A stretch of 33,373 nt of DNA from Bacteroidales bacterium Bact_23 (GCA_001603685.1 LUZO01000048.1:1-33373), one strand, 5' to 3'. Positions 8,243 to 16,249 are shown, numbered from the stretch's first letter. Notes: generated by a model not told the origin, from the letters alone. A program made the numbers and translations.

Positions 8243-8287
8243 AAAAAAGTGTTGCAGAACTCCTGAATTTCTGCAACACTTTTTTTT
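8243..8287. terminator. Strong intrinsic terminator after DUF4837
   Basis: The arms GTGTTGCAGAA (8249-8259) and TTCTGCAACAC (8269-8279) pair perfectly and extend through A6/T6, giving about 17 base pairs with a 9-base loop and a T-run at 8280-8287. The A-run before the stem would also let it work on the minus strand. Confidence 0.9.
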
Positions 8288-8296
8288 CTTCGCCGA

Positions 8297-8318
8297 TTAA
8301 CCATTTGGTTAAACCAAA
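8297..8318. promoter_or_regulatory. Overlapping palindromes, probable TetR operator
   Basis: Two dyads overlap here: TTAACC-ATTT-GGTTAA (8297-8312) and TTTGGTT-A-AACCAAA (8304-8318). They lie 28 bases before the start of a TetR-family gene. TetR repressors usually bind such palindromes at their own promoter, so autoregulation is likely. Nested dyads could bind two dimers. Confidence 0.65.
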
Positions 8319-8345
8319 ATATCAAAAATTGCAAATAAATTACAA

Positions 8346-8957
8346 ATGCCTGATATAGACCATAATACAGAGAGCGCCATCTTTAGCGCAGCGAAAAGAA
8401 TTTTTACAGACAGGGGTTTTGACGGCACAAGAATGCATTTGATAGCCGACGAAGCCGGTATCAACAAAGCACTGCTCCATTATTACTTCAGAAGTAAGGA
8501 AAAACTGTTTGAAGCGGTAATAAAGGATATCACAAAGACCTACATTCCCGCCATTAACAGAATAACAACGACAGCATTGCCGCTGTTCGAAAAAATCCGG
8601 CTGTTTGTAAACATATTCTCCGATATCCTGTCGCGCAATCCCAATCTGGCCGGCTTTGTTCTGAATGAACTCAGGATAAATCCCGGACGGTTTACAAAAA
8701 TTCTGAAAGAAGCCGGCATTGATCTGGCGCCGGTAAAGGAACAACTGGAAAACGAGATGGCCGCCGGAAATATACGGGCAATTAAAACAAATCATCTGCT
8801 TACCAATCTGATTTCGCTAACGGTATTTCCATTCATCGCCAAATCATTTTATCAGGAATTCGCCGGTATGGATGAAAAACTGTTCAGCCAGTTTACCGAA
8901 GAACGAAAAACGCTGATCCCCGAAATAATAATTCAATCAATTAAGGTATTGAAATAA
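8346..8957 (+). CDS. TetR/AcrR family transcriptional regulator
   Basis: A 203-residue one-component regulator. The TetR N-terminal helix-turn-helix domain covers about 10-56: AIFSAAKRIFTDRGFDGTRM, then IADEAGINKALLHYYF with the canonical recognition-helix tyrosine pair, and RSKEKLFEAV. The C-terminal ligand-binding part (about 65-203) is all-helical and does not name its ligand. Palindromes at 8297-8318 sit directly upstream and are the likely operator. Many Bacteroidota TetR genes with this kind of operator stand next to RND efflux operons, but here the next gene is a DUF2147 protein 384 bases downstream, so the regulated target may be elsewhere. The terminator at 8243-8287 isolates it from the gene before. 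Confidence 0.93.
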   Translation: MPDIDHNTESAIFSAAKRIFTDRGFDGTRMHLIADEAGINKALLHYYFRSKEKLFEAVIKDITKTYIPAINRITTTALPLFEKIRLFVNIFSDILSRNPNLAGFVLNELRINPGRFTKILKEAGIDLAPVKEQLENEMAAGNIRAIKTNHLLTNLISLTVFPFIAKSFYQEFAGMDEKLFSQFTEERKTLIPEIIIQSIKVLK

Positions 8958-9341
8958 GGATTCTGCCCTCCGGATTCCATTTTAATAAATACTTATAATG
9001 GTGATATTCATTGTTTTAACAAGATTATTATCATAATATATGAATGGCATAAGTTTTGGATGTAAAGGAATGCCGGCGTCCAACCCGCAGCCAGGATGGG
9101 ATGTGAAGGCAATTTAAAATGCCACATTCTTATCCTTTTGTGCAGTTAACTGACCGGCGCAGCGCATATTTCTACCCTGACACCTTATTATATGCAGGCA
9201 TTCAAGGTAAAAACAGTTATTCAGAAAGCATGCAAACCGAATAACAAAAGGGTTCAGATGAGAGAAAAATAATTTCGGATGAAATCCATGTAAAATAAAT
9301 AACTATCTTTCGCTGTTCAATAACACAAAAAACCAATCATC
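8958..9341. other. 384-base intergenic stretch between TetR and DUF2147 genes
   Basis: No convincing gene is seen. Two tiny plus-strand frames (9040-9117, 25 codons; 9119-9244, 41 codons) lack a promoter or recognisable similarity. TATCTTTC at 9304-9311 is a seven-of-eight match to TAnnTTTG and is the best candidate promoter for the DUF2147 gene, leaving a leader of about 27 bases. Confidence 0.4.
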
Positions 9342-9824
9342 ATGAAGAGAGCATTCCTAATCGCCGGCCTGATTCTGGCAATTGCCTTTCCCTCAATACT
9401 GAAAGCGCAGTCGAAAGCCGACAGGGTAATCGGATATTATCTTACTACCGACGAAGACACCGGTAAAGAGAACTCACAGGTGAAAATCTACAAAAATGCC
9501 AATGGAAAATATTATGGTGAGATTGTCTGGCTTAAAGATGCGCACGAAGCCGATGGCAGTGATAAAGTTGACAAACACAACCCGGATGCTAAACTCAGGA
9601 ACAAAAAGCTCATCGGGCTCCAGATCCTGAAGGATTTTAACTACGATCCCAAGGAAGATGAGTGGAGTGGCGGAACCATCTACAACCCGAAAACAGGAAA
9701 AACCTATAACAGCTTTATGAAACTCGACGGAAAGAAAATGTCGTTGAGGGGTTATATTGGTAAGGCCTGGATGGGACTGGGTAAAACAGCCATCTGGATG
9801 AAAGAAGAGACCCAGAGAAAATAA
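9342..9824 (+). CDS. Secreted DUF2147 family protein
   Basis: A 160-residue exported protein. The signal peptide covers about 1-22 (ending LKAQ). The mature part is one DUF2147 domain: RVIGYYLTTDEDTGKENSQV, then KYYGEIVWLK, GTIYNPKTGKTY and the C-terminal LRGYIGKAWMGLGKTAIWMK. DUF2147 proteins are small beta-rich periplasmic proteins of unknown function; the segment after GKENS is the conserved strand pair. It stands alone between a possible promoter at 9304 and a terminator at 9848. No catalytic residue can be assigned. Lysine content is high, giving a basic mature protein. Confidence 0.88.
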   Translation: MKRAFLIAGLILAIAFPSILKAQSKADRVIGYYLTTDEDTGKENSQVKIYKNANGKYYGEIVWLKDAHEADGSDKVDKHNPDAKLRNKKLIGLQILKDFNYDPKEDEWSGGTIYNPKTGKTYNSFMKLDGKKMSLRGYIGKAWMGLGKTAIWMKEETQRK

Positions 9825-9847
9825 GGCCATTTTCCTAATATTCTTAT

Positions 9848-9898
9848 ACCGGTATTCAGAGTCGGTTTCAGGCTGATCTGTAAATGCCGGTTTTTTTT
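9848..9898 (+). terminator. Intrinsic terminator after DUF2147
   Basis: ACCGGTATT (9848-9856) pairs with AATGCCGGT (9883-9891), one pair being G-T, and a run of eight T follows (9891-9898). The 26-base loop is long but the stem-plus-T pattern is clear. Confidence 0.7.
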
Positions 9899-9917
9899 AT
9901 TTCAACCGCTAAATAAT

Positions 9918-9967
9918 ACGAATTGTATTTCCAAAATAGTTTGGACTATTCTGGAAATTACAATCGT
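9918..9967. repeat. Long near-perfect inverted repeat (about 21 base pairs)
   Basis: The arms 9918-9940 and 9945-9967 close a four-base TTGG loop. I count 21 pairs, one mismatch (9934/9951) and two single-base bulges (9921, 9959). No T-run follows, so it is not an ordinary terminator, and one already lies 20 bases upstream. Possibilities are a paired operator, a structured RNA or the remnant of a small inverted-repeat element. Confidence 0.6.
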
Positions 9968-10369
9968 TAATGCCGGGGGTTAAAATTTTAGAAAAAATCT
10001 CGCTCTGATCAATTGTTCTGTTATATTTTTCCAAGCGGTATAAATCCGATGATTTTTCCGAATAACAAACCACTTTTTAAATTTTTTATAGAAGTAGGCC
10101 ATTAATCTCCACAATGTGTGTATATATCTACACAGCATGAAGCCTTAATCCTTGAAACCGTCAGGAATCGGAAAGCGAACCTGCAGAGGACATAAAACCC
10201 AGTAACGGCAGGTGCTACAGCGCATGCAGATCCCAAAAGAAAACTTTTGGCACGCAAATTGCAAAAGGGGCTCCGTCCTATTTTTCAGGGCATGGTAATT
10301 ATTGGCAGATGCCTGTTGCCTGATAAGTTAACATGGTTCATCTGCTTGGTATTCACCAAATTAACACAA
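9968..10369. other. Non-coding stretch upstream of mltF with several small dyads
   Basis: About 400 bases with no supported gene. It holds an imperfect palindrome TGTGTGTATATATCTACACA at 10115-10134 (16 of 20 positions symmetric), a 6-base stem ACCTGC/GCAGGT (10179-10184 with 10208-10213), and a perfect 7-base hairpin CCAAAAG/CTTTTGG with an AAAA loop (10233-10250). I could not match it to a known riboswitch consensus. No exact TAnnTTTG was found. Confidence 0.4.
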
Positions 10370-11779
10370 ATGCTCAACAAGCTTTTAGTAAAAACAAGCG
10401 GTGCATTACTGATCTTTCTAATTCTGCTCATTCCCCAGTCCTGTACATTTTCCGTCAGGAATGGTTCCACTACTCCAGATGACTTTGGAAATACTCTGAA
10501 AGAGATCCAGCAACGTGGCGAACTTGTAGCCATTACCGATAACGACCCGTTTAATTACATCAGCGATTTCGGTGATTTAAAGGGTTATCAGTACGAGATG
10601 CTGAAAAATTTTACAGCAACTCTTGGAGTGGAGCTCAAGATAATTGTAGAGCCAAATCCCCACAAAGCACTGGTTTACCTGAAACAGCGTAAGGCCGACC
10701 TGGTTGCCATGGAGCTTCCCGCAACCAATGAGGATGTAAATGGTCTGGTTTTTTCCGAACCTTTATTCACCTCATCACAGGTACTGGTACAGCGTAAGTC
10801 TGTTCCAGGCAAAGCAGTTATCCGTGACCTCGCAGAGCTGAAAGACAAATCCATTGTTCTACCCACGGGAAAACAGAAACAATTCTATCTTACTGATATT
10901 CAGCATGAAACCTCATACGATGCAAACATAACCGGTGTCGATCATGTAAGCATCCCCGATCTTATTGAGGCAGTTGCACTGAAGGAGGCCGATTATACCA
11001 TTGCTTATGAACATACTGCAAAAGCGATGTCGCAAATTTATCGCAACCTTGATATCCGTACAACTGTTAGCCCGGAGCTCGAAGTTTCGTGGATAGTGCG
11101 CAAAGGTTCGGCCAACCTGCTGAATGCAATCAACACCTGGATTGACGACAACAAAGATGGCCGTGAGTTTGCAGGTGTTTATTCGAAATACTACAAAAAT
11201 CCCCGTCAGGCCAGACTGGCACTTGGGCACTCCACAAAGAATCAGGCCATTTCTGATTACGATGACATAATCCGCGAGTCAAGCCGCATTATCAACTGGG
11301 ATTGGCGTTTGATTGCAGCACTGATTTACAACGAGTCGAAATTTAATTCAGATGCCGTTTCCAACCGCGGAGCCTTCGGACTGATGCAGCTAATGCCGCA
11401 CACCGCAAAACGCTTTGGCGCCGATGTGAACTCCTCCCCTGCCGAACAGATTTCAGCCGGCCTGAAGCTGATCAAACACCTCGACAACGCCTTTGCCAGG
11501 AGTGTTCCAGACCCTAAAGAGAGGAAGAAGTTTATCCTGGCAGCATACAACATCGGCCTCGCCCATATTCTGGATGCCCAGAAACTGGCTGAGAAACATG
11601 GTAAAGATCCGGCTGTATGGTATGATAATGTGGAATACTTCCTTCTTGCCAAATCAGAACCACAATATTACAACGATCCGGTTGTTAAATTTGGCAAGGT
11701 AAAAGGCACCGAAACACAGCGTTTTGTACGCAATGTACTGGAAAAATACGATCATTACAAAACTCTGGCATCGCTTTGA
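10370..11779 (+). CDS. mltF: MltF-type lytic transglycosylase (solute-binding module plus SLT domain)
   Basis: A 469-residue two-module enzyme. After a hydrophobic leader ending QSC (Cys25, relaxed lipobox), residues about 47-277 form an SBP_bac_3-like solute-binding domain (GELVAITDNDPFNY, then KADLVAMELPAT and FSEPL). Residues about 309-469 form an SLT lytic transglycosylase domain with IYNESKFN and catalytic Glu322, RGAFGLMQLMPHTAKRFG, and AAYNIGLAHILDAQ. In MltF the binding-protein module senses cell-wall muropeptides and controls catalysis. ATG 10370 is preferred to 10247 because the signal sequence begins there. The gene stands alone, preceded by a long dyad-rich leader and followed by a strong terminator. 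The final part after the SLT core (about 70 residues) matches the longer MltF C-terminus. Confidence 0.92.
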   Translation: MLNKLLVKTSGALLIFLILLIPQSCTFSVRNGSTTPDDFGNTLKEIQQRGELVAITDNDPFNYISDFGDLKGYQYEMLKNFTATLGVELKIIVEPNPHKALVYLKQRKADLVAMELPATNEDVNGLVFSEPLFTSSQVLVQRKSVPGKAVIRDLAELKDKSIVLPTGKQKQFYLTDIQHETSYDANITGVDHVSIPDLIEAVALKEADYTIAYEHTAKAMSQIYRNLDIRTTVSPELEVSWIVRKGSANLLNAINTWIDDNKDGREFAGVYSKYYKNPRQARLALGHSTKNQAISDYDDIIRESSRIINWDWRLIAALIYNESKFNSDAVSNRGAFGLMQLMPHTAKRFGADVNSSPAEQISAGLKLIKHLDNAFARSVPDPKERKKFILAAYNIGLAHILDAQKLAEKHGKDPAVWYDNVEYFLLAKSEPQYYNDPVVKFGKVKGTETQRFVRNVLEKYDHYKTLASL

Positions 11780-11800
11780 TTTCCAACTCCCTATATTTCC

Positions 11801-11829
11801 AATCCCCTGAAAAATCAGGGGATTTTTTT
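11801..11829 (+). terminator. Strong intrinsic terminator after mltF
   Basis: AATCCCCTGA (11801-11810) pairs perfectly with TCAGGGGATT (11815-11824) around an AAAA loop and is followed by T7. Confidence 0.92.
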
Positions 11830-11899
11830 ATTTCGTTCCTGTGGAAAATAACGATTAGGAAATCTGAATCAGGATTAGTATTCCGGAGATTGGTGGTGT

Positions 11900-12922
11900 T
11901 TACCTTCTTTCCCTGATCTCATCCGCAATAAGCCGGCAGGTATGTTCAATCACCTGATCAATGGGAGTAAATTCGAAATTCAGGGTGTTTTTCAGCTTTT
12001 TGGCTGAGTAAAGGAAGTTGCCTTTTGATGTCCGGGCCGTTTCACGCGTAATCAGCGGTTTAGCTCCGGTAATTTTGCTGCGAAGCCACTCAATCCGCCA
12101 TACCACATCAAGAGCGGCGGAAGGAATGGGATATTTCGGCTCCTTCTTTCCAAATCCGCGGGCAATCATCGTGAAGAGTTCGCGATAGGTATAATCGCCG
12201 GCCGATACCACAAACCGCTCGTTTGTAACGGGACTCTCCATCAGGCCCGTCATGGCACGCACCACATCCTCAACGCCCACAAAACCATTGATTCCGCGGC
12301 CATAGAACAGGGAATTCTTATGAATGGTATGAAACAGCTCCACACTTCCGCCCTTGCCTGCAGTTCCATAGCCCAGAATCAGACTCGGATTTACAATTAC
12401 CGCATTAAGGCCCTCTGCAATGCCGCGCCAAACCTCCCGTTCACCCAGATATTTGCTGAGCGAGTACCTTGAGTTGTACCGGCTGGTAACAAACTGTGAG
12501 TTTTCATCAATCACATTGCTGTTTTCCGTTCTTCCCAGTGATGCAATGGAACTGACATAGCACAACTTATCCACACCGGCTTCCAGTGCCGCATTCACAA
12601 CATTGGCAGTGCCCTCCACATTCACTTTCATCATCTGCCCGCGGTTCGACGGATCGAATGATACGATGGCCGCACAGTGGTACACCTTGCTTACTCCCTG
12701 CATCGCCCTTTCGAGAATGGAAACATCCAGCACATCCCCTTCAACCCACTCCACCTTCTTCAGAACCACAGCGGGATCAGCCCCGCGACTACGGATGATC
12801 CGTTTGAGCAGACCAAAGCCTGCCTCATTACGATACAGCGCCCTTACAGGCTCTTTCCCGCCAATAAGCGAAAGCAACAAATGTGAACCCACCATTCCGG
12901 TGGCGCCGGTAACAAATATCAT
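11900..12922 (-). CDS. NAD(P)-dependent epimerase/dehydratase (extended SDR)
   Basis: A 340-residue extended short-chain dehydrogenase/reductase. The Rossmann nucleotide site is GATGMVG at 6-12. The acidic DVLD at 63-66 should contact adenine. The catalytic set is Ser124/125 in YVSSIAS, Tyr153 and Lys157 in YSLSK, and PSLILGYG is the usual post-catalytic strand. It resembles NAD-dependent sugar epimerases and dihydroflavonol-4-reductase-like enzymes; the substrate region (about 190-320) does not identify the substrate. A basic C-terminus (EIRERR) ends the protein. The promoter -7 element begins five bases before the ATG, so the mRNA is probably leaderless or nearly so. It is divergent from tyrS. 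Confidence 0.88.
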   Translation of the reverse strand: MIFVTGATGMVGSHLLLSLIGGKEPVRALYRNEAGFGLLKRIIRSRGADPAVVLKKVEWVEGDVLDVSILERAMQGVSKVYHCAAIVSFDPSNRGQMMKVNVEGTANVVNAALEAGVDKLCYVSSIASLGRTENSNVIDENSQFVTSRYNSRYSLSKYLGEREVWRGIAEGLNAVIVNPSLILGYGTAGKGGSVELFHTIHKNSLFYGRGINGFVGVEDVVRAMTGLMESPVTNERFVVSAGDYTYRELFTMIARGFGKKEPKYPIPSAALDVVWRIEWLRSKITGAKPLITRETARTSKGNFLYSAKKLKNTLNFEFTPIDQVIEHTCRLIADEIRERR

Positions 12923-12926
12923 GGTG

Positions 12927-12934
12927 CAAAGCTA
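12927..12934 (-). promoter_or_regulatory. -7 element of the epimerase gene, almost at the start codon
   Basis: On the minus strand this reads TAGCTTTG, an exact TAnnTTTG. Only four bases separate it from the ATG at 12922, so transcription should start at or within a base or two of the start codon. Confidence 0.5.
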
Positions 12935-13131
12935 AGAAAATGATTCGGGATTATTTTTCCGGAACGGAAGATAAATATTTAATACATCTATCTGTTTCAC
13001 AATATCTTACACATCTCTATTTACAGCTATGCCGCTATTACCGTCAGGATATAATATTTGCGTTGCCGGTTTTGCGGGAAACAGTATGGCACATACCAGG
13101 GCAAGGCATATGCCTGCCGGTGAATCCTTTC

Positions 13132-13162
13132 TTTGCCAATTCGGCAGATAAGCGTATTTTTG
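13132..13162 (+). promoter_or_regulatory. Complete Bacteroidota promoter of tyrS
   Basis: TTTG at 13132-13135, a 19-base spacer and TATTTTTG at 13155-13162 match both consensus boxes exactly. The leader to ATG 13179 would be about 11 bases. Confidence 0.75.
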
Positions 13163-13178
13163 CAAAAATTTTTATCGG

Positions 13179-14468
13179 ATGAACTTCGTTGAAGAACTGC
13201 GCTGGAGAGGCATGATCCACGATATCATGCCCGGAACAGAAGAATTGATGCAAAAAGAGATGATATCGGCTTATGTGGGGATAGATCCTACAGCCGATTC
13301 GCTGCATATTGGCCATTTGGTAGGAGTAATGATGCTGAAGCACCTTCAGCAGAGCGGCCATCGCCCCATTGTTCTGGTTGGCGGCGCCACGGGTATGATA
13401 GGTGACCCCTCCGGAAAATCGGAGGAACGCAACCTGCTGGATGAAGCCACCCTGAGAAAAAATCAGGAAGGCCTGAAAAAACAACTTCGCAAACTGCTTG
13501 ATTTTGATACCAATGCACTCAACCGCGCCGAGATGGTTAACAACTACGACTGGATGAAGGAGTTTTCATTCCTGAGTTTTATCCGGGATGTGGGAAAGCA
13601 CATTACGGTAAATTACATGATGTCGAAGGATTCGGTGAAAAAGCGCCTTACGGGTGAAGCCGGCGAAGGGATGTCGTTTACCGAATTTACCTATCAGTTG
13701 GTTCAGGGGTACGATTTCCTGCACCTTTACCTGAACAACAACTGCAAGCTGCAGATGGGCGGTTCAGACCAGTGGGGCAACATTACCACCGGCACCGAAC
13801 TGATTCGCCGCAAAACCGGCGGCGAAGCCTTTGCCCTTACCTGCCCGCTGATAACCAAATCAGACGGCGGGAAATTCGGCAAAACCGAGTCGGGTAATGT
13901 GTGGCTGGATCCTGAGAAAACATCGCCCTACAAATTCTATCAGTTCTGGCTCAACACCTCCGATGCCGATGCCGAGAAATACATCAAAATCTTCACCCTG
14001 TACAGTAAGGAAGAGGTAGAGGCAATGGTTGCAGAACATCAGCAGGCTCCCCATTTGCGCATTCTTCAGAAAGCGCTTGCCAAAGACATTACCATCCGCA
14101 TTCACTCCGAAGCAGACTACCATTCTGCCGTGGAAGCCTCTGAGATTCTGTTTGGGAAGGGAACGGCTGAAGCGTTGTATCGCCTTGATGAACAGACCCT
14201 TTTTTCGGTATTTGAAGGTGTTCCGCAATTCGAAATCAGCGCTGCAGAGCTTTCAGCAGGAATTGGCATTGTTGATCTGGTTTCAGAAAAGACCGCTATT
14301 TTCCCCTCGAAGGGCGAAGCGCGCCGCATGCTGAAAGATGGAGGCGTATTGGTAAACAAAACGAAAGTAACCGAAGATTTTACAGCCAGCGCCTCAAACC
14401 TGCTCAATAACAGGTATATGCTGGTGCAGAAGGGAAAGAAAAACTATTATCTGCTAATTGTAAAATAG
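13179..14468 (+). CDS. tyrS: Tyrosyl-tRNA synthetase
   Basis: A 429-residue class I aminoacyl-tRNA synthetase that joins tyrosine to tRNA-Tyr in the cytoplasm, close to the usual 420 residues. HIGH is intact (43-46). The tyrosine pocket shows YVGIDPTADSLH and QMGGSDQWGN, and the KMSKS loop has the usual TyrRS variant KFGKT (232-236). A C-terminal S4-like RNA-binding domain starts near 362 (EARRMLKDGGVLVNKTKV). The start follows a complete promoter by about 16 bases. It converges with purN; the 41 bases between them hold only a weak 5-base stem. No T-box is expected or seen in this phylum. Confidence 0.97.
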   Translation: MNFVEELRWRGMIHDIMPGTEELMQKEMISAYVGIDPTADSLHIGHLVGVMMLKHLQQSGHRPIVLVGGATGMIGDPSGKSEERNLLDEATLRKNQEGLKKQLRKLLDFDTNALNRAEMVNNYDWMKEFSFLSFIRDVGKHITVNYMMSKDSVKKRLTGEAGEGMSFTEFTYQLVQGYDFLHLYLNNNCKLQMGGSDQWGNITTGTELIRRKTGGEAFALTCPLITKSDGGKFGKTESGNVWLDPEKTSPYKFYQFWLNTSDADAEKYIKIFTLYSKEEVEAMVAEHQQAPHLRILQKALAKDITIRIHSEADYHSAVEASEILFGKGTAEALYRLDEQTLFSVFEGVPQFEISAAELSAGIGIVDLVSEKTAIFPSKGEARRMLKDGGVLVNKTKVTEDFTASASNLLNNRYMLVQKGKKNYYLLIVK

Positions 14469-14509
14469 CCGGGTACGGAGGAACCTGTCCTCAAATTTGT
14501 AAAACCGAT

Positions 14510-15076
14510 CTACTCATCTATCAACCGTTCAATGGCTGCCGGAAAGTGCTCGTATTCGAGGTTGTGAATCCGTTCAGCCAGGGAATCGGGCGTATCGCCG
14601 GGCAGTACCGGGCATTTCGCCTGCATCAGGATCTTCCCGCGGTCGTAAACCTCATCAATCAGATGAATGGTGATGCCCGATTCAGCCTCGCCGGCTTCGA
14701 TAACCGCTTTATGAACCGCCATTCCATACATTCCTTTACCTCCGAACTTCGGCAGCAGGGCCGGATGGATGTTTACAATTTTTCCGGCAAAGGCACGGGT
14801 TAGATTTTCAGGCACCAGCCACAGAAAACCCGCCAGCACAATCAGATCTATCCCCCTGGATCTCAAATCATTCAATACCTCATCGCCTGAATAAAACTTC
14901 TCGCGGTTGAACAGCATCAGCGGGATACCTAGCCTATGCGCCCGCTCAATCACAAAAGCCTTCGGATTGTTGCAGTAAAAGGCTTCCACCCTGGCTTTAT
15001 CGCTGTTCCGGAAATAAAGGGCTATATTTTCGGCATTGCTCCCGCTACCCGATGCAAAAATGGCAATTCGTTTCAT
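14510..15076 (-). CDS. purN: Phosphoribosylglycinamide formyltransferase 1
   Basis: A 188-residue folate-dependent GAR transformylase, third step of de novo purine synthesis: it moves a formyl group from 10-formyl-THF to glycinamide ribonucleotide. FASGSGSNAENI at 7-18 binds the phosphoribosyl group. The catalytic set Asn102, His104 (VNIHPALLP) and Asp145 (VYDRGK) matches E. coli Asn106/His108/Asp144. Start ATG 15076 is chosen over 15097 because the family begins MKRIAIFASG and because the promoter -7 box lies at 15095-15102, on top of the alternative start. No other pur gene is nearby. Confidence 0.95.
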   Translation of the reverse strand: MKRIAIFASGSGSNAENIALYFRNSDKARVEAFYCNNPKAFVIERAHRLGIPLMLFNREKFYSGDEVLNDLRSRGIDLIVLAGFLWLVPENLTRAFAGKIVNIHPALLPKFGGKGMYGMAVHKAVIEAGEAESGITIHLIDEVYDRGKILMQAKCPVLPGDTPDSLAERIHNLEYEHFPAAIERLIDE

Positions 15077-15094
15077 GTTCAGAATTTTCAACTG

Positions 15095-15102
15095 CAAAGT
15101 TA
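15095..15102 (-). promoter_or_regulatory. -7 element of purN
   Basis: Read on the minus strand it is TAACTTTG, an exact TAnnTTTG. The start of transcription should fall near 15090, giving a leader of about 14 bases. No strong -33 box was found and no purine-repressor palindrome was recognised. Confidence 0.55.
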
Positions 15103-15192
15103 CGCAGATTTGACGGCTTGCGGTGAATGCAGTAATTTTATCCGGAAAGCATCCCTACAATCTGACTGTTTATTGGCGTTTGGTATGATCCT

Positions 15193-15228
15193 AAAAAAAA
15201 TCAGGACACTGTTTCCGGTATCCTGATT
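15193..15228 (-). terminator. Intrinsic terminator of the acd-etfBA unit
   Basis: On the minus strand AATCAGGATAC pairs with GTGTCCTGATT, one pair being T-G, around an 8-base loop, followed by T8. It begins 39 bases after the etfA stop. Confidence 0.9.
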
Positions 15229-15266
15229 GCTTTGATTGCTGGTTGGTTAGTATTTTCCGTATCGCT

Positions 15267-16229
15267 TTACGCGTTGGCTTTAAATTTCCTGAAAGCCTCG
15301 GTCATTTTGGGGAGAATTTCCTGCAAATCGCCCACGATGCCGTAGTCGGCTGCCGTGAAGATGGGGGCTTCGGCATCTTTATTCACCGCCACAATCACCT
15401 TCGATGAGCTTACGCCGGCAAGATGCTGAATAGCACCTGAGATGCCGAGGGCAAAATAGAGGTTCGGGGCAATGACTTTACCGGTTTGTCCCACATGTTC
15501 GTGGTGAGGACGCCAACCTTCATCGGAAACGGGCCTTGAACAGGCGGTAGCGGCTCCAAGCACCTCAGCAAGTTCCTCCAGGGGTTTCCAGTTTTCGGGG
15601 CCGCGCATTCCTCTGCCGCCAGAAACTACGATTTCGGCTTCAGTAAGCAGAATGGTGCCGGTTTGAACATCGGATGACAGAACCTTCACACTTCCGCTAA
15701 CGGCAGAAACATCAACAGGTTCAACCGTAACATCTCCCGGGAACTCCTCAACCCCAGCGGTGTTCTGAGAAAGGGTAATGACCTTTTTACCGGAAGTAAT
15801 CTCAGCCTGAAGCAATGATTTACCCGAAAATGCCTTTTTACTTACCACAAAAGGCTGATAGGAGAGCGGCAGTCCGTTCACTCCGCTTACCAGACCGGCA
15901 TTCAGTTTAACGGCTACGCGCGGAGCCAGGGCCTTTCCCGTTGAGTTGTTGGCCATAACTACTACTGAAGCATTGCTTTTATTTGCAACTTCTGCAATAA
16001 GTGCTGCGTATGCCTTATCGTCGAGAGCCATATCGGTATTGGCTGACAGAACCTTGCCCGCCCCATAGGCGCCAAGCTTCTTAAGCTCTGTCTCATCCAC
16101 ATTTCCGATTGAAATAATGCTGAGTTCACCACCCAGTCCTGCAGCTATGCGTTTCCCATAAGAAACAAGTTCATAGGTGCTCTTTTTGAACTTTCCGTTC
16201 CAGTTTTCTATATAAACAAGTACTGACAT
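15267..16229 (-). CDS. etfA: Electron transfer flavoprotein subunit alpha
   Basis: A 320-residue EtfA, which binds the FAD of the EtfAB heterodimer and passes electrons between acyl-CoA dehydrogenase and the respiratory chain or another acceptor. The N-terminal nucleotide-binding-like domain covers about 1-190. The C-terminal FAD domain shows GGRGMRGPENW, then ACSRPVSDEGW, HVGQTGKVIAPNLYFALGIS and GAIQHLAG, followed by AVNKDAEAPIF. It begins 20 bases after etfB and is the last gene before a strong terminator. Sequence by eye cannot say whether the pair is the electron-bifurcating kind; no ferredoxin, Rnf or EtfQO gene is present in the window. Confidence 0.96.
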   Translation of the reverse strand: MSVLVYIENWNGKFKKSTYELVSYGKRIAAGLGGELSIISIGNVDETELKKLGAYGAGKVLSANTDMALDDKAYAALIAEVANKSNASVVVMANNSTGKALAPRVAVKLNAGLVSGVNGLPLSYQPFVVSKKAFSGKSLLQAEITSGKKVITLSQNTAGVEEFPGDVTVEPVDVSAVSGSVKVLSSDVQTGTILLTEAEIVVSGGRGMRGPENWKPLEELAEVLGAATACSRPVSDEGWRPHHEHVGQTGKVIAPNLYFALGISGAIQHLAGVSSSKVIVAVNKDAEAPIFTAADYGIVGDLQEILPKMTEAFRKFKANA

Positions 16230-16249
16230 ATCTTATTGAATTAAGGTGA

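Noticed and set aside
9119..9244. 41-codon plus-strand frame (and a 25-codon frame at 9040-9117)
   Set aside because: No promoter box, no signal peptide, no family I recognise; frames of this size are expected by chance.
10140..10260. c-di-GMP (GEMM) or cobalamin riboswitch
   Set aside because: CACGCAAATTGCAAA faintly recalls GEMM, but the conserved core and second stem are absent.
12940..13182. 80-codon plus-strand frame before tyrS
   Set aside because: It runs through the tyrS promoter and overlaps the tyrS start; the translation is not protein-like.
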